A stretch of 5,464 nucleotides of DNA from a bacterium (lineage in GTDB: Bacteria > SZUA-79 > Acidulodesulfobacterales > Acidulodesulfobacteraceae), in contig JAKACI010000114.1 in the NCBI GenBank assembly GCA_021821565.1, forward strand, positions 1 to 5,464, written 5' to 3'. Of this stretch, positions 1 to 4,940 are shown one piece after another. Both the position numbers and the translations under genes were made by a program. The stretch's first letter is position 1, and the number at the start of each line of letters is the position of its first letter. The notes below the pieces were generated by a model. It was given only the letters and a program-made list of their open reading frames with translations, searched no databases and was not told where the DNA came from.

Positions 1-46
1 TAAAGAAGCTATCAGGGACGTGAGCCGCTTTGCAACCTTAGTGTGA
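1..46 (+). CDS. possible 3' end of an unidentified gene
   Basis: The reading frame beginning at base 2 is open from the window edge and encodes KEAIRDVSRFATLV before a TGA at 44-46. This short stretch, up to about base 57, is clearly richer in G+C than the following several hundred bases, as expected if a gene or other functional element ends here. Codon third positions in this frame are more often G or C than in the three clear genes, so a foreign or mobile gene is possible. The opposite strand is also open here (SDAYHTKVAKRLTSLIASL) but shows no ATG, GTG or TTG start before the AT-rich region, so I prefer the plus frame. Fourteen residues are too few to identify a family. Confidence 0.2.
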   Translation, partial: KEAIRDVSRFATLV

Positions 47-57
47 TATGCGTCGGA

Positions 58-440
58 TAAATTTCTTCTCTTTCCAAATATTATAAATCTTTTTTGGGTA
101 ATAAGGATATAAAAAATAAAAGGGAATACTTTAAAAAAAATGTATAAATTTCTTCTAATCAATATAAATTAACCTTTTTTATTTAACTTTAATAAATATT
201 ATTTGTATATTTATATATAAATTTATATATATAAAATGATTGTCAGAATGATGAACCTGAATTATTAAATTTTAGCATAAATATTTAAGCAAATATTATT
301 TATATATGCAAAATATATGTAAAATAATTTTGCAGCAACAATATAATTAATATTAAGATATTATACTTAGATAATAATCCAAAAATATTATAGATATTAT
401 ATTAGTATAATATTAAATTCAAAATAATTCAAATTTTTAT
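58..440. other. AT-rich intergenic stretch, no gene seen
   Basis: This stretch is nearly all A and T, with no plausible reading frame or ribosome binding site. It holds only weak A/T symmetric sequences, such as AATATTATA at 384-392 facing TATAATATT at 406-414 and GCAAAA at 308-313 facing TTTTGC at 328-333. Such matches are expected by chance at this base composition. I see no repeat array, iteron set or RNA gene. Confidence 0.6.
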
Positions 441-490
441 TTAGTTCCAAAATTGTCGATAGAAAATTATTTTTCTAATTTTTCTAGATG

Positions 491-512
491 AGCCGTCTAA
501 ATGCCGACGGCT
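491..512. repeat. stem-loop AGCCGTC/GACGGCT inside the MITE-like element
   Basis: AGCCGTC (491-497) and GACGGCT (506-512) form a perfect 7-bp stem with an 8-base loop. The 9-mer CCGACGGCT of the right arm also occurs at 2893-2901 upstream of hcp, but the similarity is too short to call a dispersed copy. The hairpin lies just left of the GTCATTCC-type repeat pair. No long T run follows it on either strand, so it is a poor terminator candidate. Confidence 0.5.
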
Positions 513-522
513 TTAAAGCGTA

Positions 523-600
523 CCCGCTTACGCGGGAATGACTTTGCGAAGATTTATCGTTCACCTGTTGGGTGTCATTCCTGCGCAGGCAGGAATTCAG
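523..600. repeat. inverted pair of GTCATTCC-type palindromic repeats
   Basis: Two copies of a short palindromic unit face each other. The left copy is CCCGC-ttac-GCGGG (523-536) followed by AATGAC to 542. The right copy is GTC (574-576) then ATTCCTGC-gcag-GCAGGAAT (577-596), a perfect 8-bp stem, then TCAG to 600. Read from the centre outwards both begin GTCATTCC, then Y-GCG-Y-A-R-GC-R-GG. Because the copies are inverted, GCGGGAATGAC (532-542) can also pair with GTCATTCCTGC (574-584) across a 31-base spacer, giving 11 bp with one G-T pair. A GTCATTCCCGC...GCGGGAATCCAG unit is, to my knowledge, a common dispersed palindrome in many bacterial genomes, and this pair looks like a diverged version of it. 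Confidence 0.65.
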
Positions 601-656
601 TCTTTTTAAAATATTAAAGCACTTTTAATAATCTCTATCGGCAATTTTGGGTTAGT

Positions 657-965
657 CCTTAATTCTACAATGTAAAGCAAATAATTATTAATATCGTGAT
701 ATTTTATATATTATATTCATTAAAAAAAATTAAATCTATTCTTAGGAGTTTATATTTTATATTTATAATAAAAGCTCCCCTCCTTGATAAGGAGGGGAGC
801 TTAATAAATTTAAGGCAGTCAACTTTAGGCGGGTTGAAAATACACAATTTAATTTACTGAATTTTAAACTTGAGTATCTTGAACATATATTACTTAAACT
901 TAAGTTTATATTATATTACTCAATCGCTTGCTTACTTATTTATATAAAAAAGGCTTTTAAAACAT
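657..965. other. AT-rich stretch downstream of hcp, no gene seen
   Basis: No protein or RNA gene is recognisable. Apart from the strong hairpin at 772-802, the stretch holds a near-direct repeat TTAAACTTGAGT (864-875) and TTAAACTTAAGT (894-905), 30 bp apart. The second lies in a perfect 14-bp palindrome (895-908). TTGAGTA (870-876) also faces TACTCAA (917-923). TCAAC and GTTGA just right of the hairpin could form a weak second stem. None of these has an obvious assigned role. Confidence 0.5.
772..802 (-). terminator. strong hairpin, probable terminator of hcp
   Basis: AAGCTCCCCTCCTT (772-785) and AAGGAGGGGAGCTT (789-802) form a perfect 14-bp stem with a GAT loop. On the minus strand the stem is followed by a T-rich run (GCTTTTATTAT), giving the shape of an intrinsic terminator for transcripts from hcp, whose stop codon lies about 165 bp upstream in that direction. 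On the plus strand the tail is less U-rich. The stem contains AAGGAGG, a perfect Shine-Dalgarno sequence, but no start codon follows at a usable distance, so it is not a ribosome binding site. It may instead be a dispersed repeat that serves as a terminator. Confidence 0.55.
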
Positions 966-2729
966 TTAAACACTTGCATTGCCGTTTATATAAAGAAGAC
1001 TTTCTTCCACACTTGAAACTCCCATTATATTAAACTTTTCTATTAATATATTGACGACATTCGGGGATAAAAATGCCGGCAATTTGTATCCGAGCCTGAT
1101 ATTTTTCACACCAAGATACAATAGTGCAAGCAGAACCAGAACAGCTTTTTGTTCATACCATGCAATTTCGTAAAATATGGGTAAATCGTTAATATCGCTT
1201 AAGTGTAAAGCTTCTTTGAGTTTTAAAGCCGCAACAACTAACGAATATGAATCGTTGCATTGCCCTGCATCAATAACCCTCGGAAGACCTTCTATATCGC
1301 CCAGCCCGAGCCTGTTATATCTGTATTTTGCGCACCCTGCCGTCAGTATAACAGAATCGTCAGGCAAACTTTTTGCTAAATCGGTGTAATAGCTTCTTTC
1401 TTTATCGCTTGAATCACACCCTGCCATAACGACAAAATTTTTAATTTTTCCGGCCTGCACTAAATTTATAATAGTCTCTGCCGAGTTAACTAAAGTATTT
1501 CGCGCAAAACCTGTATTAATTTCTCCTTTAATATCTTCAGGAGTATCGTCCGATTCAAGAGCCTTTTTAATGACTTCAGAAAAATCATGATTATCTATAT
1601 GCTTAACACCAGGCATTGCTACCATATCTGTCGTAAATATACGATTTTTATATTTTTCTGTCGGTTTTTGTATGCAATTGGTAGTCATAACAATAGGTCC
1701 GCTAAAATTCTCAAATTCTCTTTGTTGTTCCCACCATGCTCCGCCGTAATTTCCTATAAAATTTTTAAACTGTTTAAAGTACGGATATGAATGAGCGGGA
1801 AGCATTTCTCCGTGAGTATAGACATTGACGCCTTTCCCCTGCGTTTGCTTAAGCAATTCTTCAAGTTCAAATAAATCATGCCCGCTAATTAATATTGATT
1901 TTCCTTTTTTAGTTCCGTTTAAAACTTTTGTAGGAACAGGTTCTCCATAATGTGTCGTGTTTGCCTTATCTAACAGTTCCATTACTTTTACGCCGTTTTC
2001 GCCGCATTCAAAAACAAGATTGAGCAGAATATCTGAGCTCAATTCTTTGTTTGCGAGATAACTTAATGCTTTCACGATAAAATCATTCATTGAACTATCT
2101 GCATAATTTAAAACATAAGCGTGATAAGCATAGGCTGCCATTCCTTTTAATCCGTAAATCAAAAGCTCGCTTAAGGAAACTAAATCGTCTGAAGGATTTT
2201 TTATGCCGACAGACTCGGCTTTTTTATAATAAGCATCTAAATTTCTGCCTGAAGGTTCCCAATTTGCGCTATCGGGGATAAAATCTGCCAAATTTGAATT
2301 TCCATTTATGCTCACACCGTTATCTGTATTATCGTTATAGATATTGTTATTTTGCACATTATTTTTTTCTGCATTTTTGCGCTCTAAATTATTACTATGT
2401 GCGTCTGCGTCTGATAAATGTAATACATTATTATATTTATTTTTGTATTTATCCCTGATATCTAAAGATTTATTTATTAACAAAACCATTTTCTCAGGAT
2501 CAAAATTTACATTGGTTACGGTAGTAAATAATCCTTTAAGAAGAAAAAGGTAATCCTCATTATCTATATTTTCTCCTGCTGTTTTTGTTTTAGACATCCA
2601 AAAAGCAATGCCTTTAAGATTATAAATTAATAAATCTTGCAAATCCGATACTTCAGAGGTCTTTCCGCATACTCCGCTTTTAATGCAGCCTGTCGAATCT
2701 AAAGTTTCTTCACATTGAAAACAAAACAT
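966..2729 (-). CDS. hcp: hybrid cluster protein (hydroxylamine / nitric oxide reductase)
   Basis: Cytoplasmic Fe-S enzyme carrying one cubane cluster and one hybrid Fe-S-O cluster. The family reduces hydroxylamine to ammonia in vitro and, in E. coli, nitric oxide to N2O, protecting against nitrosative stress. Numbering from the Met at 2729 (587 residues), C3, C6, C15 and C21 (CX2C-X8-C-X5-C) bind the N-terminal cubane. All expected hybrid-cluster ligands are present: H284 (GHD), E308 (HGEMLP), C352 (TTNC), C438 (AGCDSSD, the persulfide position), C466 (AGCAKYRYN), C491 (GQCND) and E526 with K528 (WYEQK). The protein is longer than the usual roughly 550 residues because of an Asn-rich insertion at about 113-146. 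An in-frame ATG lies two codons upstream at 2735, but GGAG at 2739-2742 is only 3 bases from it and 9 bases from the Met at 2729. The latter also gives the family's usual MFCFQC N-terminus. No reductase partner (hcr) or ferredoxin gene is adjacent. The identification is secure. Confidence 0.97.
   Translation of the reverse strand: MFCFQCEETLDSTGCIKSGVCGKTSEVSDLQDLLIYNLKGIAFWMSKTKTAGENIDNEDYLFLLKGLFTTVTNVNFDPEKMVLLINKSLDIRDKYKNKYNNVLHLSDADAHSNNLERKNAEKNNVQNNNIYNDNTDNGVSINGNSNLADFIPDSANWEPSGRNLDAYYKKAESVGIKNPSDDLVSLSELLIYGLKGMAAYAYHAYVLNYADSSMNDFIVKALSYLANKELSSDILLNLVFECGENGVKVMELLDKANTTHYGEPVPTKVLNGTKKGKSILISGHDLFELEELLKQTQGKGVNVYTHGEMLPAHSYPYFKQFKNFIGNYGGAWWEQQREFENFSGPIVMTTNCIQKPTEKYKNRIFTTDMVAMPGVKHIDNHDFSEVIKKALESDDTPEDIKGEINTGFARNTLVNSAETIINLVQAGKIKNFVVMAGCDSSDKERSYYTDLAKSLPDDSVILTAGCAKYRYNRLGLGDIEGLPRVIDAGQCNDSYSLVVAALKLKEALHLSDINDLPIFYEIAWYEQKAVLVLLALLYLGVKNIRLGYKLPAFLSPNVVNILIEKFNIMGVSSVEESLLYINGNASV
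2286..2423 (-). other. Asn-rich low-complexity insertion within hcp
   Basis: This part of hcp encodes a polar linker between the N-terminal helical region (ending near RDKYKNKY) and the conserved segment DFIPDSANWEPSG that precedes the KAESVG...YGLKGMAAYA block. Its densest part (bases 2292-2393) has 14 Asn in 34 residues and no predicted secondary structure by eye. Comparing positions of conserved ligands with those I recall for Desulfovibrio Hcp suggests about 40 extra residues in this half of the protein. The reading frame is intact and all metal ligands downstream are kept, so the enzyme is probably functional, with a surface loop here. Confidence 0.75.
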
Positions 2730-2738
2730 AGTCATTAT

Positions 2739-2742
2739 CTCC
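2739..2742 (-). promoter_or_regulatory. ribosome binding site of hcp, decides the start
   Basis: The minus strand reads AAGGAGATAATGACTATG. The GGAG core is 3 bases from the first ATG and 9 bases from the second. The usual spacing favours the second ATG (2727-2729), though initiation at either is possible. Confidence 0.75.
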
Positions 2743-2897
2743 TTTTTTTAATAATATTTATTTTATAATGTTTAAGCTAATTAAAATAAATTAATTTAAT
2801 CTAATATAAACATAACATAACTAAACACAACTAAACCGTTAAATTTTAAGTTAAATTAGTTATAATTAACCTTTTTAGTTATATAATTAATTCCGAC

Positions 2898-2915
2898 GGC
2901 TATAAATTTTAAGCC
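2898..2915. repeat. interrupted palindrome in the hcp leader
   Basis: The 18-bp sequence GGCTATAAATTTTAAGCC has the symmetric form GGCT-NN-AAATTT-NN-AGCC. It could be a protein-binding palindrome or a weak RNA stem in the long hcp leader, about 20-35 bases downstream of the predicted transcription start. The G+C of its ends stands out in A/T-rich surroundings. Its role is unknown. Confidence 0.35.
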
Positions 2916-2931
2916 ATAACAAAACTAACTT

Positions 2932-2984
2932 TATAACTATTTTAGTTAATTTTACTTAAATTAAATATGACTTAAATCACATTT
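2932..2984 (-). promoter_or_regulatory. candidate CRP/FNR-type activator site with class II promoter for hcp
   Basis: The box at 2963-2984, read on the minus strand, is AAATGTGA-TTTAAG-TCATATTT. Its 8-bp half sites match in 7 of 8 positions, and it agrees with the E. coli CRP consensus (TGTGA-N6-TCACA core) at 18 of 22 positions by my count. TAAAAT at 2944-2939 matches the -10 consensus in five of six positions. Setting this hexamer at -12 to -7 puts the box centre at -41.5, the classical class II activator position, with transcription starting near 2932. No good -35 hexamer is needed or seen. CRP/FNR-family regulators, including HcpR, are known to control hcp genes. Which regulator binds here is inference, and in such A/T-rich DNA the -10 match alone would be weak. 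Confidence 0.5.
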
Positions 2985-3065
2985 ATAGATATTATTTTAA
3001 AAAGAGCCGCAGTATAACATTTTTCATTCTTTTATAATATTTTCTTATAATATTTAATAGAAAAG

Positions 3066-3139
3066 AAAAAGGGGTCTGATTTTTTTCCGCCGAAGATGTT
3101 TACAACTTTTATGCGGAAAATTAATCTGATCCCTTTTTT
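3066..3139 (-). terminator. large imperfect hairpin, terminator of the beta-propeller gene
   Basis: The left arm at 3066-3090 starts AAAAAGGGGTCTGATT and ends TTTTTCCGC. The right arm (3113-3139), read in reverse complement, starts AAAAAAGGGATCAGATT and ends TTTTCCGC. The arms pair almost throughout, with two single mismatches and a small bulge region, around a 22-base loop. On the minus strand the stem ends in CCCC followed by TTTTTCTTTTC, a standard intrinsic-terminator tail, about 80 bp past the stop of the beta-propeller gene. The plus strand also ends in CCCTTTTTT, so termination could work both ways. GGGGTCAGATT-like arms also recall small dispersed repeats, so this may be a repeat used as a terminator. 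Confidence 0.65.
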
Positions 3140-3219
3140 AAAATGACTGTTCAAATTATTAATACAATTTAAATCTTGATAAAACTCAATCAGGAGTAAG
3201 CTAATAAATAAATCGGATA

Positions 3220-4779
3220 CTAATAATATCTCCCCGTGGAAATTATGCTTACAGTATTTGAACTTGAATTTACAACAAAACAATAATGTCCGTCAGGTGA
3301 AATACTAACGGCGGCGGGATATCCGCCCACTTTTAAAGTTCTCACTAATGTTCCTTTTGCAACATCAATAACGCTAAGAGTGGAACTCTGAGTATTTATA
3401 ACGTAAAGATATCTGCCGTCGGGCGTAATAGCTTCGGCAGTGGGACCCCTTCCAGTATAAATAGTCGCAACTTTACCGAAAGGCCGCGGAACATAATTTG
3501 AAGGCGGAGCGGTCATCACTGAATTGGCTGAACTTGGATAACTGTTATTAGTATTAGCATAATTAGCGGCAGGCGGAGCAGTCACCGCTGTTGCCGCTGA
3601 GCTAGCAGCGGAAGAAGAAATTATGGGAGAAAGCGAAGCAACTGAGGCATACACCTTGACGGGTTTTTTTATTCTTACAAAAGCTACGCTTGAAGCTGAA
3701 GTAATAGTTGCGAGAGCAACGGTTCCGTCAGGCGAAACTGCTACGGTCATTGGTCCGTTAGGAAGATTTATAGTTTTTATATGATTAAAATGAATAGCAT
3801 TATAAATAGTTAAAGAATTATTTTGAAAATTTGTCGCAAAAAGCATCATACCGTCAGGCGAAACTGCGACAGAAGAAGGATCTATCAAGGTTTTAAATTT
3901 TTTTACAAATGCAAAATTTTTCTGTCTATATACATAAATAGCATTATCTTTTCCAGATGCGATATATATATAATGCTTAGGCGAAGATTCAGGACTGAAT
4001 GCAACGGAAGTAGGATTTTTACCTGTTTGGATTGTTCTAATAATGCTTAATGAAGATACGTCTATAACCGTAAATGACGATTCCTTGGCATTCGTCGCTA
4101 TAACTATTTTTCCGTTTGGAGAGACGGCAACACCCGAAGGGGATTTACCTATATTTATTCTTTTAATCACTGAATTCTGAACAGTGTTAATAACATCTAC
4201 CTGATTATCGCCGATATTTGAAACAAAAGCTAATTTTGAATTAGGAGTAAATGCAACATTGACAGGACCGCCGCCGACATTTATATTTAAAGATTTAGTC
4301 AAAGTAGCCATGTTTAATACACTGACATTTCCTGAAGCAACATTACAAACGTATGCGAACATTAGCGAAGGACTTATTGCTACACCTGCGGGATGAGAGC
4401 CGACTTTTATTGAAGCAACTACTCCTTTCGTTGCCATACTTATTACGGAAACGCTATTGCTGTCAGAATTTGTGACTAAAGCATAATTGGAGTTTGCGGC
4501 AAAAGCAACACCGTAAGGGAAACCGCCGACGGTAATATTTCTGGAAAGATGCGGGGTTAAAAAACCGTATGATTTTGCTGCAGAAAAGACTAAAAACAAT
4601 GCAAATATAAAACTGAGCAATACCACGAAATATATTTTTGAAAAAATATTATCATTAGAAGTATTCAAAGAATTTGAAATATTCAAAGTATTTGAAATAT
4701 TCAATGTATCTAAATGATTTAAAGTATTTAAATTTTTATTTGATTTAAAAAAGCCAATATTCTTTACAAAATTATTCAT
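3220..4779 (-). CDS. membrane-anchored or exported YncE-like beta-propeller protein
   Basis: The 519-residue product has a 45-residue polar N-terminal tail, one hydrophobic helix (about 49-68, ending FSAAKS), then beta-propeller repeats outside the membrane. The repeats follow the YVTN/YncE type: G-x-P-x-x-V-A-x-S-P-D-G, then a hydrophobic strand ending in TN or VN, then a variable loop and S-V-x-V-I. Seven blades start at residues 84, 126, 168, 210, 252, 297 and 339. They are exactly 42 residues apart except blade 5, which is 45. An Ala/Ser/Pro/Asn-rich linker (about 378-441) follows, then two more blades at 442 and 484. Whether the hydrophobic helix is cleaved (after an S-x-A site near 68) or stays as an anchor is unclear. 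The ATG at 4779 is preceded by GGAG with 10-base spacing, and the next Met is only at residue 115. Family members are scaffolds or binding proteins, often without known ligand; no catalytic motif is visible. The substrate is unknown. Confidence 0.85.
   Translation of the reverse strand: MNNFVKNIGFFKSNKNLNTLNHLDTLNISNTLNISNSLNTSNDNIFSKIYFVVLLSFIFALFLVFSAAKSYGFLTPHLSRNITVGGFPYGVAFAANSNYALVTNSDSNSVSVISMATKGVVASIKVGSHPAGVAISPSLMFAYVCNVASGNVSVLNMATLTKSLNINVGGGPVNVAFTPNSKLAFVSNIGDNQVDVINTVQNSVIKRINIGKSPSGVAVSPNGKIVIATNAKESSFTVIDVSSLSIIRTIQTGKNPTSVAFSPESSPKHYIYIASGKDNAIYVYRQKNFAFVKKFKTLIDPSSVAVSPDGMMLFATNFQNNSLTIYNAIHFNHIKTINLPNGPMTVAVSPDGTVALATITSASSVAFVRIKKPVKVYASVASLSPIISSSAASSAATAVTAPPAANYANTNNSYPSSANSVMTAPPSNYVPRPFGKVATIYTGRGPTAEAITPDGRYLYVINTQSSTLSVIDVAKGTLVRTLKVGGYPAAVSISPDGHYCFVVNSSSNTVSIISTGRYY
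3475..3648 (-). other. Ala/Ser/Pro-rich linker splitting blades 7 and 8
   Basis: Residues about 378-435 of the beta-propeller protein interrupt the 42-residue blade periodicity. The segment is rich in Ala, Ser, Pro, Asn and Tyr and contains two TAPP motifs (TAPPAANY near 400 and TAPPSNYV near 423). It looks flexible and surface-exposed. It separates a complete seven-blade set from the last two blades. Confidence 0.7.
4657..4728 (-). repeat. 18-bp tandem repeat encoding a hexapeptide repeat
   Basis: Residues 18-41 of the beta-propeller protein are four tandem hexapeptides: NTLNHL, DTLNIS, NTLNIS, NSLNTS. At DNA level the middle copies are nearly identical, with ATTTGAAATATTCA repeated at an 18-bp period. 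The repeat lies on the cytoplasmic side, before the hydrophobic helix. Its unit keeps the frame, so copy-number changes would vary tail length without inactivating the gene. Confidence 0.75.
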
Positions 4780-4940
4780 GAACGGCGCACTCCGATATTT
4801 ATTAAAAATAATTAAATTGAATTGAATAAAATAAAATTACAAAGTTTAAAAGTTTTATAAATTAATCTTCTATATTTATTAAAAACTATTAAATCTAATT
4901 AATAATTTAAATTTAATAGTTTTAGTTTAAAAGCGCAAGT
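4780..4940. promoter_or_regulatory. A/T-rich spacer upstream of the beta-propeller gene
   Basis: This 161-bp spacer separates ligA from the next gene on the same strand. It is nearly all A/T except for a small G+C patch holding the GGAG ribosome binding site at 4790-4793. TATAAA- and TAATTT-like hexamers occur on the minus strand but no convincing -35 partner, so I cannot choose a promoter. The gene could have its own start here or be read through from ligA. Confidence 0.3.
4882..4923 (-). terminator. A/T-only stem-loop after ligA, possible weak terminator
   Basis: AAAACTATTAAAT (4882-4894) and ATTTAATAGTTTT (4911-4923) are a perfect 13-bp inverted repeat with a 16-base loop, 18 bp past the ligA stop. 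On the minus strand the stem ends in a short T run. With only one G-C pair per arm it is a poor terminator, and the right arm core TTTAATAGTTT is repeated at 4940-4950 over the ligA stop. Readthrough into the beta-propeller gene is possible. Confidence 0.3.

Larger units (their letters stand above)
441..656. mobile_element. MITE-like element with terminal inverted repeats and 5-bp target duplication
   Basis: The element proper spans 446-651 (206 bp). Its left end is TCCAAAATTGTCGATAGA (446-463). Its right end, read on the other strand from 651 to 634, is CCCAAAATTGCCGATAGA, so 16 of 18 positions match. With a one-base gap the similarity continues inward through ATTATT. The sequence immediately outside is TTAGT on both sides (441-445 and 652-656), as expected for a 5-bp target-site duplication. 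There is no open reading frame inside, so any movement would need a transposase supplied from elsewhere. The core (about 490-600) is much richer in G+C than its surroundings and full of stem-loops. I do not recognise the ends as those of a named IS family. The paired inverted ends and direct repeats are seen directly; mobility is inferred. Confidence 0.72.
2730..3065. other. hcp upstream spacer, no gene seen
   Basis: The spacer between hcp and the inverted repeat at 3066-3139 is very A/T-rich and has no credible reading frame. It holds the CRP-like box and -10 element, the 18-bp palindrome at 2898-2915, and several copies of the hexamer TTAGTT or its complement AACTAA (for example near 2820-2835, 2855-2880 and 2920-2946). 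If transcription starts near 2932, hcp has a leader of about 200 bases. I recognise no riboswitch class in it. Confidence 0.5.

Noticed and set aside
1..100. Minus-strand frame reading SDAYHTKVAKRLTSLIASL towards the left edge
   Set aside because: It has no ATG, GTG or TTG start in the A/T-rich upstream sequence and its upstream translation is a hydrophobic product of poly-A/T, so I did not call it.
58..440. Replication origin or centromere-like region suggested by extreme A/T content
   Set aside because: No repeated DnaA boxes or iterons are present, and similar A/T richness is found in every spacer of the window.
1177..2553. Plus-strand reading frames opposite hcp (1177-1389, 1587-1790, 2090-2281, 2344-2553)
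   Set aside because: They are antisense to the conserved hcp coding sequence, have no ribosome binding sites of note and encode no recognisable protein.
2730..2932. Riboswitch in the hcp leader
   Set aside because: No conserved core of a known riboswitch class is visible; only short A/T symmetric elements are present.
3032..3283. 83-codon minus-strand reading frame
   Set aside because: It overlaps the end of the beta-propeller gene in another frame, runs through the whole inverted repeat at 3066-3139, and its product is low-complexity with no family resemblance.
3823..4050. Plus-strand 75-codon reading frame opposite the beta-propeller gene
   Set aside because: It is antisense to clear blade repeats and is a by-product of their codon pattern.
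3475..4530. CRISPR-like periodic repeats with near-126-bp spacing
   Set aside because: The periodicity is the coding repeat of 42-residue propeller blades. The similarity follows codons for V-A-V-S-P-D-G rather than exact repeat and spacer units.
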